Shown one piece after another: positions 1 through 7,429 of a DNA stretch of 64,000 nt. Positions within the stretch are counted from its first letter, which is position 1. Every line of letters begins with the position of its first letter. The position numbers were made by a program, and so were the translations under genes. The notes beneath the pieces are model-generated. The model was not told the origin of the DNA, searched no databases, and saw only the letters and a list, made by a program, of their open reading frames with translations. Origin of the DNA: Nakamurella endophytica (GTDB taxonomy: Bacteria > Actinomycetota > Actinomycetes > Mycobacteriales > Nakamurellaceae); the NCBI RefSeq assembly GCF_014646215.1, contig NZ_BMNA01000015.1:1-64000 (forward strand). Direction: 5' to 3'.

Positions 1-242
1 TCGCCAGATCACTGCTGGAAACCGGCGGCTTCAGACCCTCCATACACCGTCGATTGCGATGAGCCCCCAATCTCCAACTAGACGGACCGTACAGTGGGCT
101 GCAATGCGAAGATGGACGCTGGCGCAACTGACGATTTGGGTGATGCTGCGTCTCGTTCGAGTGAATGTGCTGGCGGCTCGAACATCCGGTTTGTACGCTT
201 TGTGCTGGCTGGCGCATCTGGGCGAAACGGTGGGGGAGCCAT

Positions 243-500
243 ATGACCGAGTGTCAAGTGACGCACGTGACTAGGGATCAATGGGGTAGAACCTTGGAAC
301 TGCGGAACGACGCGATCCCTTGGCGCCGCTCCGCTGCCGCGTGCATCTACGATATTGAAACTGGACTAAATTCCTACTACGTCCTGTGGCGGGAGGTCGG
401 TCGAACCGACATCCACGTCGTGAATGGACCGACAGGAAAATACCTGCGGACCGACCACGACAGCTCACAGCGGAACAATCTTGATGACCTCCCAAGCTGA
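243..500 (+). CDS. DUF3892 family small protein (85 aa)
   Basis: Function unknown. The start ATG is chosen because a GGGGGAG Shine-Dalgarno lies 6 nt upstream; an upstream in-frame start would add 26 unconvincing residues. The protein shows the pattern I associate with DUF3892: an opening ITHV-like strand (VTHVTRDQWG), a central Ile-Glu-x-Gly-x-x-x-Tyr-Tyr-Val segment (IETGLNSYYV), then VVNGPTGKYLRTDHD and a closing NNLDDLP. The length is usual for this domain as a single-domain protein. It stands alone on the plus strand ahead of another tiny gene. The family assignment rests on remembered sequence pattern, not on a search. Confidence 0.75.
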   Translation: MTECQVTHVTRDQWGRTLELRNDAIPWRRSAAACIYDIETGLNSYYVLWREVGRTDIHVVNGPTGKYLRTDHDSSQRNNLDDLPS

Positions 501-824
501 CCGCTTTGCGTGCGTGCGCGCAACGGCTGCGCAGTCAGTGAACGACGTACCTAAGCGGCGCCCTTCAGCGCTTAAGGCAAGCGTCGCAGTGCCGCCGGTT
601 GGTCCAGCCCGCAGCTGCCGGCATCAGCGATTGGATGTTGCGACGTGTGCGCAAGAGCAACCCCGTACCACCCGCTACCATTGACCGCGACAGGCAGGGG
701 CTGAGCTATTACTGGCCGCGCGAGACCGGCCGCCATGGTCAACACCGTGGTTCTGTCCGGCCAGGTAGACTCAACTTATCAGCAGGGCGTCTCGCTGCAG
801 CACCTACTTCGAGAGGACATCGAC
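501..824. other. Intergenic stretch, no gene seen
   Basis: No frame here combines a ribosome binding site with a protein-like sequence. The right end carries the GAGAGGA Shine-Dalgarno of the next small gene. I see no strong hairpin. Confidence 0.4.
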
Positions 825-947
825 ATGGCCCGGAAAGGCGGGAAGCGCAGCCGCAGCGCAATCACCGGTCGCTTCGTCAAGTGGGTTACAGCACGCAAGA
901 ACCCGAAGACGACAGTCACGGAGTCAACCAAGAAGAGCAAGAAGTAG
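825..947 (+). CDS. Small highly basic protein (40 aa)
   Basis: A 40-residue protein rich in Lys, Arg, Ser and Thr, with the segments SAITGRFVKW, TARKNPKTTVTE and a Lys-rich tail. This resembles a widespread class of very short basic actinobacterial and phage proteins with the pattern SAI-(S/T)-G-(R/K)-(Y/F)-V...A-x-x-x-P-x-T-T-V-T-E. Their function is not established and automatic pipelines have given them misleading names. The ATG is chosen for the GAGAGGA Shine-Dalgarno 7 nt upstream; the frame is open further upstream, but that part does not look coded. Nucleic-acid binding is a guess from charge alone. Confidence 0.65.
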   Translation: MARKGGKRSRSAITGRFVKWVTARKNPKTTVTESTKKSKK

Positions 948-1284
948 CGTTGGACACAAGGTGCCTGGCTCTATTAACCGTGACGCGCCGACGGTTCGCG
1001 ATCGCGATCGCAATTACCGTGTGATCGTCAACTTGCTCAGCTAGTCCTCAACGGGCTCCACGCCCACACGACACCGGCCGTGCAACTCAACGCACGGCCC
1101 GCGGCACGCACTCTTTGCCTGCAGCGGAAAAGTGACCAGGTGACCGCTGTATTTCGTCACTGACGTCATCGCGAGGCCTTGTGACAGTCAGCGAGGTCAC
1201 GGTCGCAGGTCAAACCGGTGACGGCGCACGCTATTACCTAACGTACCCACGACCCCCAAGTTCTGCGAGTAAGCGTCCAATAGA
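948..1284. other. Intergenic stretch, no gene seen
   Basis: Space between a plus-strand small gene and the 3' end of a minus-strand gene. It contains GTCACGGTC/GTGACAGTCA-type repeats of the words GTGAC and GTCAC but no convincing ORF or terminator with a T tract. Confidence 0.35.
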
Positions 1285-1956
1285 TCAAATAATGATAGGC
1301 GTTAACAATAAGACAATGAGACCCGCAAGTAGACAACTGAGAAAGCCGATTAGAAGACCATCTCTATTCCGCTCCCAGAAGCCATCAACTTGCTTATCGA
1401 GCAGAACACGGCCGCGCTGCCGGAACGATAATAGGATGTAGCCAAATTGAGCTACTAGCCCTATTAATGTAGCGGCACTGTACAGCAATAGCCACCAGCC
1501 AGGCACCAGGCCTAAAGCCACAGGGGCAACCGAGAACACAAAAATGCCTATCCAGGCGGCGTAGATGTAGCCAAGTCGCTGGCGCATCGCCACCAACCGA
1601 GGCCGAGAATATGTCCGCAATATGTCTCCGATGCGTATATGTACAGCAAGTGACTCGCAATCGTCAAGCGATTGGCCTCGCTCCACCCGACTAATACCGT
1701 CGCCTCCTAGGTACACGCGCACCTGACGCCAGGAAGGGGCCTGGGCTGGGGCTTTAAGCGTCAAGTCTTTTATCCTCGCAGGCGGAGAGTCCAGGAGGTA
1801 ATCCAGGGTGTCCGGGTCCTCGTACCCAACGCACGACACTTGAAGCCCACCAAGCTTGCTCAACTCTGCCTCAATCAGACGCAGGGCCGCCTCATCAAGA
1901 CGGACGAACGGTACGTAATCTTCATTCCTTCGTCGAATCTCTTTCGTCAGTGGCAT
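1285..1956 (-). CDS. Membrane protein of unknown function (223 aa)
   Basis: I do not recognise the family. The N-terminal ~130 residues are soluble and begin with the charged segment MPLTKEIRRRNEDYVPF. The C-terminal part has two adjacent hydrophobic segments (around residues 133-180, including WIGIFVFSVAPVALGLVPGW) and a third at the extreme C-terminus (LIGFLSCLLAGLIVLLLTPI), so the protein should be anchored in the cytoplasmic membrane. The frame stays open to a GTG at 2088, which would add 44 residues; no clear Shine-Dalgarno decides between them. The region is less GC-rich than the neighbouring transfer genes, consistent with cargo. A soluble sensor joined to a C-terminal membrane hairpin occurs among defence effectors, but nothing specific supports that here. 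Confidence 0.6.
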   Translation of the reverse strand: MPLTKEIRRRNEDYVPFVRLDEAALRLIEAELSKLGGLQVSCVGYEDPDTLDYLLDSPPARIKDLTLKAPAQAPSWRQVRVYLGGDGISRVERGQSLDDCESLAVHIRIGDILRTYSRPRLVAMRQRLGYIYAAWIGIFVFSVAPVALGLVPGWWLLLYSAATLIGLVAQFGYILLSFRQRGRVLLDKQVDGFWERNRDGLLIGFLSCLLAGLIVLLLTPIII

Positions 1957-2422
1957 ACCCAATTGTGGCAGGTGTCGCCACGGTTGCGCGAGCCAACCGG
2001 TACGAACGTCGCAACGAGGTCGACCCAGCGTCATCCTCGCCGCCGCGCAGTTGTGGTCCAGCCACTTACCCCTAAGATCCTCGATCACCCTGGCCGGCGG
2101 ACTGGTCCGTTGCCTGCCTCAACAGCGCGCTGACCGGGTTTCGCCGTACGAAGCGTCACGCGACGCACCTCAGGGGTGGAGTTCAGCCTCCGTGACCAAC
2201 GACATGGAACAGGCACGGGGGCAAATGAAGCTGAGCCCCAGTCGGGGAATTGGCGGCATCACTCCCCAGGCGGGGCTGAGCCTACGCTGATGGATTCCGG
2301 TAACGCGCTCGAGGTGTTGGTGGCGAGCCATGTATATATCCCGACGGTGTCGAAGCCGTAATTGGGCAACGTCTCCCGGGAGGTTGACGGCCGCCTGTCT
2401 TAAAGCTGTGCGATGTACGCCA
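1957..2422. other. Intergenic stretch left of the insertion sequence
   Basis: The first 130 bases may be the 5' end of the preceding minus-strand gene if its GTG start at 2088 is used. I see no gene in the rest. It ends with CCA, the left copy of the target duplication of the insertion sequence. Confidence 0.4.
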
Positions 2423-2446
2423 GGAGCCTGACCCGCTTTTCCGGAC
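2423..2446 (+). repeat. IS3 left terminal inverted repeat
   Basis: Pairs with 3662-3685 in inverted orientation, 22 of 24 bases matching (mismatches at repeat positions 14 and 18). It is preceded by the CCA target duplication. Confidence 0.9.
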
Positions 2447-2488
2447 ACCTGAGTTGAGGCGATGATCGTCTCGGAAGGAGTCCGTGAG

Positions 2489-2773
2489 ATGCCTGCTGCC
2501 CACCCGCCGGAGTTCCGGCGTCGAGCCCTCGATCTGGTCGCCCAGGGCAACCCGGTCGGTCAGACCGCCCGTGACCTCGGGATCAGTGAGTCCTGCCTGC
2601 GGAACTGGATGTCCAGAGATGCGGTCGGCAGCGGCCGCAAGCCCGGGCTGACGACCGAGGAGCACAAGGAGCTGGTCGAGTTGCGGCGCCGGCTGCGGGT
2701 GCTGGAGATGGAGAACGAGATCCTCAAGCGCGCGTCGGCCTACTTCGCCAGGGAGAACGTGCTCCCAAAATAG
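2489..2773 (+). CDS. IS3-family transposase OrfA
   Basis: DNA-binding subunit of the IS3 transposase, 94 residues. It has a helix-turn-helix of the HTH_21/transposase_8 type (HPPEFRRRALDLVAQG, then ARDLGISESCLRNW) followed by a heptad-like segment (ELRRRLRVLEMENEILKRAS), the usual leucine-zipper oligomerisation region of OrfA. The ATG is chosen because AAGGAG lies about 9 nt upstream. The frame ends in TAG immediately after a CCCAAAA heptamer, so a fraction of ribosomes should shift -1 into orfB to make the OrfAB fusion transposase. Confidence 0.9.
   Translation: MPAAHPPEFRRRALDLVAQGNPVGQTARDLGISESCLRNWMSRDAVGSGRKPGLTTEEHKELVELRRRLRVLEMENEILKRASAYFARENVLPK
2764..2770 (+). promoter_or_regulatory. 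Programmed -1 frameshift heptamer
   Basis: The heptamer CCCAAAA is read C CCA AAA in the orfA frame directly before the TAG stop. Slipping by -1 gives CCC AAA ATA GGG and enters a frame reading IGFRLVQELAADG, a typical IS3 OrfB N-terminus that lies upstream of the first GTG of orfB. This fits the X XXY YYZ rule used in IS3 elements. Confidence 0.75.
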
Positions 2774-2820
2774 GGTTCCGGCTGGTCCAGGAGCTCGCCG
2801 CGGACGGGATCCCCGTCGCG

Positions 2821-3645
2821 GTGGCCTGCCGGTTCCTGAACGTCTCGACCTCCGGTTACTACGAGTGGGTGAACCGGCCACCGTCGCCGCGAGCGGTCGC
2901 GGATGCGGCGTTGACGACGACGATCCGACGCATCCACGCCGACTCCCGCGAGACTTATGGCGCTCCGCGCGTGCTCGCCGAGCTGCGCCTCGGGCTCGGC
3001 GTTCACGTCGGCCGGAAACGCGTCGCCCGGCTCATGCGACTCGACGGTCTGGTCGGGGTCTGGCACCGTCGGAAGCGGCGCGGCTGGAAACCTGACACGG
3101 CCACGCACGAGGACCTCGTGAAGCGGCAGTTCCGCGCGGACGCGCCGAACCGGCTCTGGTTCTGCGACATCACGCAGCACCGCGCGAGAGACGGATGGGT
3201 CTACTGCGCCGCGGTGATCGACGCGTTCAGCCGCCGCGTCGTGGGTTGGTCGATCTCGGACCGGATCACCGCCGAGATCGTCGTGGACGCGCTTGAGATG
3301 GCGCGCTGGCGCCGCCGGCCCGAACCCGGAACCATCGTCCACGCGGATCGTGGAGCGCAATACACCAGCTGGCTCTTCGGCCACAGGCTCCGGCAAGCAG
3401 GCCTGCTCGGCTCCATGGGCCGCGTCGCCTCGTCGGTGGACAACGCGCTCATCGAGTCGTTCTGGTCAACCATGCAACGCGAGCTCCTCGACCGCACGGC
3501 ATGGGACACCCGGGCGCAGCTGGCGTCGGCCATGTTCGAGTGGATCGAGGCGTTCTACAACCCCCGCCGCCGGCACACCAGTCTCAACAACCTCAGCCCC
3601 GCCGACTACGAAGCCCTTCACACCGCCGCAGAAATCGCGGCATGA
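2821..3645 (+). CDS. IS3-family transposase OrfB (DDE integrase domain)
   Basis: Catalytic part of the IS3 transposase. An HTH_21-like region (RRIHADSRETYGAPRVLAEL) precedes an rve integrase core. The three acidic residues are visible: Asp in WFCDIT, Asp in VHADRG and Glu in ALIESFW, followed by the usual RxxTAWDT...YNPRRRHTSL C-terminal pattern. The GTG given is the first internal start; the functional product is more likely the OrfAB frameshift fusion, which begins in orfA and enters this frame at about 2767. No truncation is seen. Confidence 0.93.
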   Translation: MACRFLNVSTSGYYEWVNRPPSPRAVADAALTTTIRRIHADSRETYGAPRVLAELRLGLGVHVGRKRVARLMRLDGLVGVWHRRKRRGWKPDTATHEDLVKRQFRADAPNRLWFCDITQHRARDGWVYCAAVIDAFSRRVVGWSISDRITAEIVVDALEMARWRRRPEPGTIVHADRGAQYTSWLFGHRLRQAGLLGSMGRVASSVDNALIESFWSTMQRELLDRTAWDTRAQLASAMFEWIEAFYNPRRRHTSLNNLSPADYEALHTAAEIAA

Positions 3646-3661
3646 TCAACACACAAGAACC

Positions 3662-3685
3662 GTCCGGGAAACCGGGTCAGGCTCC
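3662..3685 (-). repeat. IS3 right terminal inverted repeat
   Basis: Inverted partner of 2423-2446, immediately followed by the second CCA of the target duplication. Confidence 0.9.
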
Positions 3686-3730
3686 CCATGGTTGAGTAGG
3701 GCGATTAGTGTAGGTAGGAGGTGAGTCGTC

Positions 3731-4945
3731 GTGACTAACGCTGCTCGAGCCGCATCGGCACCGGATGGATGGCTGCCGGACGGGGAGCCGCTGTACGGCA
3801 GGCTCGGGGTGCTCGCCGTCGACGAAGCTGCTGGCACGGTGCAGTGCGCAGCTTGTGGGCGGTGGTTGAACACGGTGTCTGGATCTCACCTGACCGCCCG
3901 GCACGGGTTGACGGTGGCGCAGTACCGCCAGCGGTACGGGCTACAGCTGCGGCGGGTGTTGGAGGCCCCGCAGCGGCGGGCGCAGCGCAGTGCCAGTACC
4001 CGGCAGCGGATGGAGCGGGAACCACGGCTGAAGGCGTTGGTCGATCGGGCCGTGGGACGAGCCAAGAGCGGCGAGCTCGCCACCGCCTACCGGGACGCGA
4101 TGACCGCGGGCAGCCGGCGCAGCGCGCAGCGCGCCGAACGGCGTGAGCAGCTGGTGTCCCGCGCGCAGGAAGGTTCCCGCCGATCCGCACAGCGCAGCCG
4201 CGACCAGCGCGACGCCCGGGCCGCCGACCTAGGCTTCCTGGACGTTGCGTCGTATCTGCGGGATCGACACGGCCGTGGCTGGTCGGTGTTCAAGATGGCG
4301 GCTGAACTGGGCTCGTCACGCCAATCGGTGACGGCGCTGCTGGCCGAGCTGGACCTGCCCGGGCCGTTGGACCGTCAGCATCCGATCGAACAAGCGGCGC
4401 TGGGCCGGGTCGGCCACGCCACGCTGTTTCAGTTCCTGGCGGCCCAGCCAGCCGATGTTGGTCCTAAACAGCTGGCCGCAGCGCTCGGGCACAGCGTGCC
4501 CTGGCTCAAAGTCCGCGCCGAACGCGACGGCCTCGCGGACCGGTTGCAACCGGCACCGACCGCGCTGCAACGCATCACCGCTACAGCCCACCAGGCCGGC
4601 TTCGATGACGCCGGCCAGTACCTGGCCCACCGGTACGCCGACGGCGCCACCACCTCAGAGCTCAAGCAGGAAACGGGGCTGCACTCGCAGCAGCTGGCCG
4701 CACTGCTGACCGCGGCCGGCGTGCAGCGCCGCACCGATCCCGCCTACGTCGAACGGCAGACGTTGGATGGGATTGGCTACCGCGGCTCGCTGGTCGACTA
4801 CGCCGCCACCCGCACCAGCACAGGCTGGACCGTGCAACGAATGAGCGCCGAGCTTGGCCGATCCGACGTATGGCTGGCCCGCCGCCTACGCGCCCACGGC
4901 GCCGGTTACCTCATCGGCCCACCCGGACAACGACGCACCAGGTAG
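3731..4945 (+). CDS. MucR-like zinc-finger DNA-binding protein (404 aa)
   Basis: Probable DNA-binding regulator. Residues about 38-65 read CAACGRWL...SGSHLTARHG followed by LTVAQYRQRYGL, which matches the ROS/MucR zinc-finger pattern (Cys-x2-Cys, His-x4-His, then the YR-x-x-YG helix). The middle is Arg/Gln-rich with repeated SRRSAQR words (residues ~85-155). The C-terminal half contains several helix-turn-helix-like repeats, for example WSVFKMAAELGSSRQSVTALL and WTVQRMSAELGRSDVWLARR, suggesting multiple DNA contacts. At 404 residues it is far longer than MucR (~140). The GTG start has a strong TAGGAGG Shine-Dalgarno. The IS3 element ends 45 bp upstream. Targets are unknown. Confidence 0.75.
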   Translation: MTNAARAASAPDGWLPDGEPLYGRLGVLAVDEAAGTVQCAACGRWLNTVSGSHLTARHGLTVAQYRQRYGLQLRRVLEAPQRRAQRSASTRQRMEREPRLKALVDRAVGRAKSGELATAYRDAMTAGSRRSAQRAERREQLVSRAQEGSRRSAQRSRDQRDARAADLGFLDVASYLRDRHGRGWSVFKMAAELGSSRQSVTALLAELDLPGPLDRQHPIEQAALGRVGHATLFQFLAAQPADVGPKQLAAALGHSVPWLKVRAERDGLADRLQPAPTALQRITATAHQAGFDDAGQYLAHRYADGATTSELKQETGLHSQQLAALLTAAGVQRRTDPAYVERQTLDGIGYRGSLVDYAATRTSTGWTVQRMSAELGRSDVWLARRLRAHGAGYLIGPPGQRRTR

Positions 4946-5023
4946 AGGCCAGCGGCCGGCGCTCCCCCGTAGCTGCTAGGTCGACCGTCGTCGTCTCTGC
5001 CAGGCACTGCGACCCGCGCGTAC

Positions 5024-5290
5024 CTACCGACGGCCCAATAGCTCCGCAACGGCCGCCTTAATCGACATCAGTCCGCCCAGGATTATCAGCGTGCCGCCAA
5101 GGATTGCCGCAGGAACCGTCCAAGGAGCCAACAGCGGCGCCTGGTAAATCCCGATCGCTATGGCAACGAACACTGCCGCGCCGACCAAATACAGAATGAG
5201 CGGAGCCGGGGAACCCCCTTCGTCCACGAACACCGGTTTGGACGCCTTCGCGGAGAATGACACGCCCGGGTCCGGACTCGACATGTTCAT
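5024..5290 (-). CDS. Small two-helix membrane protein (88 aa)
   Basis: No family recognised. A ~30-residue soluble N-terminus is followed by two hydrophobic segments (LILYLVGAAVFVAIAIGIYQ and an Ala/Ile/Leu-rich segment starting at VPAAILGG) and a short basic C-terminus. It lies downstream of the lsr2 gene on the same strand with a 229-bp gap, so co-transcription is uncertain. A second in-frame ATG two codons in is an equally good start; no strong ribosome binding site is visible. Confidence 0.55.
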   Translation of the reverse strand: MNMSSPDPGVSFSAKASKPVFVDEGGSPAPLILYLVGAAVFVAIAIGIYQAPLLAPWTVPAAILGGTLIILGGLMSIKAAVAELLGRR

Positions 5291-5519
5291 GCAACTGATC
5301 TAGCAGGCATCCGAGCGACCGGCAACAGCGCGACGTCGATGCCACGCCGATACCTCATGGTGCCGGTCACTCGGACGCCAGCGCCACCGTCATGAGCGGT
5401 CAAGGTGGGCCTTCACCATCATCCCGCTGTCGTATCGCCCACGCAACGATCAAACGCAGCCAGCAACGGGCTGCCGACCGCCACCGCGAGGTGGCGGTTA
5501 CCAGAACTGCTGGCTTGTT

Positions 5520-5900
5520 TCAGCCGGCGAACTCCGGTTCCGACGTGCTCGCGGCCGGGGTGCCGGCAGGGTTGGTGGCGGCGGCGTACTGCTCGAGAAC
5601 CTGGCGGGAGATGCGGCCGCGTTCGGAGATCTCGATGCCGTTGTCAGCCGCCCACGCGCGGACCGCGGCCGAGTCGCCGGTGCTACGCGACGGTCGGGCC
5701 GCTGCTCGTCGGGTGGTTCGGTCAGGGCGGATCTTACGGCCGGCGTCGACGAACTCGGCCATCACCTTACGCAGCGCCTTTGCGTTGCGGGCGCTCAAGT
5801 CAATCTCGTAGTCTCGACCGTCCAAACCAAACCGCACCGTCTCGGCCGCCTTGGAACCGTCGATGTCGTCTACAACCTTCACATCCACCTGCGATGCCAT
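5520..5900 (-). CDS. lsr2: Lsr2 family nucleoid-associated protein
   Basis: Actinobacterial H-NS analogue that coats AT-rich DNA and silences foreign genes. The N-terminal ~60 residues (VDVKVVDDIDGSKAAETVRF, then GLDGRDYEIDLSARNAKAL) match the Lsr2 dimerisation/oligomerisation domain. The C-terminal domain carries VRAWAADNGIEISERGRISR and QVLEQY; its Arg-Gly-Arg at about residue 95 is the AT-hook-like minor-groove motif. At 126 residues it is slightly longer than chromosomal Lsr2 (~112), through an Ala/Pro/Thr/Ser tail. A mobile-element copy could reduce the host burden of the element or silence its AT-rich cargo; that role is inference. Confidence 0.93.
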   Translation of the reverse strand: MASQVDVKVVDDIDGSKAAETVRFGLDGRDYEIDLSARNAKALRKVMAEFVDAGRKIRPDRTTRRAAARPSRSTGDSAAVRAWAADNGIEISERGRISRQVLEQYAAATNPAGTPAASTSEPEFAG

Positions 5901-6182
5901 ACCTGTCCCCGTCCACCTATCCCGTCGAATGAAGCCCTCTACTCACCCACAGTATCGGAAGGGACTTGACCCGCGAACACAGCAGCAACAATTTCGCTCA
6001 CCGGGTAGAGCTCCAACGTCGGGTCGGGGACGCAGCCGACGAGCTCGCGCACCTTGGCCGTCGGTCAGTCGGGGTCGCGCCAGTCGTCAATCATCCCCGC
6101 CCGGCAGCAGCAGGGGGCTGTGGTCGTGGATCTGTCCGGCGGCGTCGGTGGCCGGCGGAGAACTGTTCAACGGTCACTGTGG

Positions 6183-7040
6183 CTAGTTGTCGTAGGGGTA
6201 GTGATTTTGCCAGCCGTGCGGTGTCCACAGGAGCACTCGTCGAGCGAGTTCAGGAGCAAGCCACAGATGCGTGATGGCCGGCGGAAGTGGTGGTGGTTCA
6301 GGAGGAAGTGCTTGCCCATCGTCCAGCAGCCCGTAAAAGACGGGAAACGGCAGAACGCTCCAGTGCACAGGTAGGAACAAGTGGCGCTCATCGGTGTCGG
6401 CTCGTGCGGTCTTGTCTAAGTGGCGAACCATGTGCGGTTCTGCGAAGGCGTCTTCCAAGGCCTGTCGGAGCCCGCTCAAGGATTCGTCGACGGCGCCGCC
6501 TCGGGAGGCGGGAAGAACCGTGGCACTTCGAACTCGATTACCGTCTATGGCTGGTAGATCGGGATGACCGACCATGTCCGAGGTGGAGTGCTCCAACAGC
6601 CAGGCGATGTCGGGGTCCGGATCCACGCTGATCTGTCGTTGCCACAGCTGCTCAGGTCGGGACAGCCCTGCAGCCTCGCACAGCAACGCAATCCGGACGT
6701 ACCTGCCCCTGAGCTGCGGCAGATCAGCCGCCGAACCGACTTCAACCGTCCAGGTCCACTGGCCCGGCAGTGGCCACTGGAACTGGTCTCTGCTGAGCAG
6801 TGAAAGGGTCTGCAGCGCGCCGTCCCCGGACAGTGCAGTCACTTCGAACGCCGCCCGGCGGCCGGTGGGGTAGGTCAACATGGCATCGACGACGCCCTGC
6901 CGGCCGTCAACGTCCCACGGCTCGGCGACCACCCCCAGCACACGCTCAGCGATCAGGCACGCCGCCCGTTCCTGCTCACTCAAGCCTTGGAACCGATCTG
7001 ACACGTCCCAAGCACAGCATGGAGAGCACGGATTAGTCAC
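6183..7040 (-). CDS. Uncharacterised protein near the restriction genes (~285 aa)
   Basis: No confident family. After a short CSPCC cysteine cluster, residues ~15-70 read SDRFQGLSEQERAACLIAE and VVDAMLTYPTGRRAAFEVTA. This Asp-x(n)-Glu-x-Thr arrangement in a predicted beta-hairpin resembles, but does not prove, a PD-(D/E)xK nuclease core. The C-terminus ends in a conserved-looking block, HLWLAPELARRVLLWTPHGW then HYPYDN, which I have seen in actinobacterial hypothetical proteins. The start is uncertain: GTG at 7040 (used), GTG at 7004, or the frame limit at 7160. It is downstream of the helicase-methyltransferase pair on the same strand but separated by ~390 bp, so it may be independent. Confidence 0.6.
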   Translation of the reverse strand: MTNPCSPCCAWDVSDRFQGLSEQERAACLIAERVLGVVAEPWDVDGRQGVVDAMLTYPTGRRAAFEVTALSGDGALQTLSLLSRDQFQWPLPGQWTWTVEVGSAADLPQLRGRYVRIALLCEAAGLSRPEQLWQRQISVDPDPDIAWLLEHSTSDMVGHPDLPAIDGNRVRSATVLPASRGGAVDESLSGLRQALEDAFAEPHMVRHLDKTARADTDERHLFLPVHWSVLPFPVFYGLLDDGQALPPEPPPLPPAITHLWLAPELARRVLLWTPHGWQNHYPYDN

Positions 7041-7429
7041 CCCCGTCCACGTCACGTCCGGGCGGGGCACACCGCTCCTACCTTCGACCTGCTTGCAATG
7101 GTGGCGCTGGGTCCAGCCCAGCGAGGTGCCGTGAGGCCGGCTGCCAGCATCTGAGCCCATCCGACCGATTGGGCCACCGGCCGGCCCTGGCCGTTTTCAC
7201 TTGTCGCGGTGAAGTCGTCGCGAGCGCAAAGAACATGATGCGATGTGCCATCGGTGCCCGCCTTCGGTGATGGCGCACACGCGTCTGGGCCGTCCGTGGC
7301 CCAGTAGGCCGGGTGCTGCCATTCACCCAGGTCGACTTGTCACCGACAAGTCTAATGCGGCACGGAGACACCTCAGGACGTCGGTCGCGGCCAGCGGAGC
7401 TGATCGCTCGGCTGGGGCCTGGTCGGGCA
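7041..7429. other. Intergenic stretch, no gene seen
   Basis: About 390 bases between the helicase stop and the next minus-strand gene. Open frames on both strands are short, without ribosome binding sites or family patterns. It probably holds the promoter of the downstream gene, but I cannot point to one. Confidence 0.35.

Larger units (their letters stand above)
2423..3685 (+). mobile_element. Complete IS3-family insertion sequence
   Basis: A 1263-bp element with two overlapping transposase frames bounded by 24-bp terminal inverted repeats that match at 22 of 24 positions; both ends read GGAGCCTGACCCG inward. It is flanked by the direct triplet CCA at 2420-2422 and 3686-3688, a 3-bp target duplication as expected for this family. 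Both frames are intact and the DDE residues are present, so the copy looks recently inserted and potentially active. The right end lies only 45 bp upstream of the start of a MucR-like regulator gene and may have altered its promoter. Confidence 0.93.
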
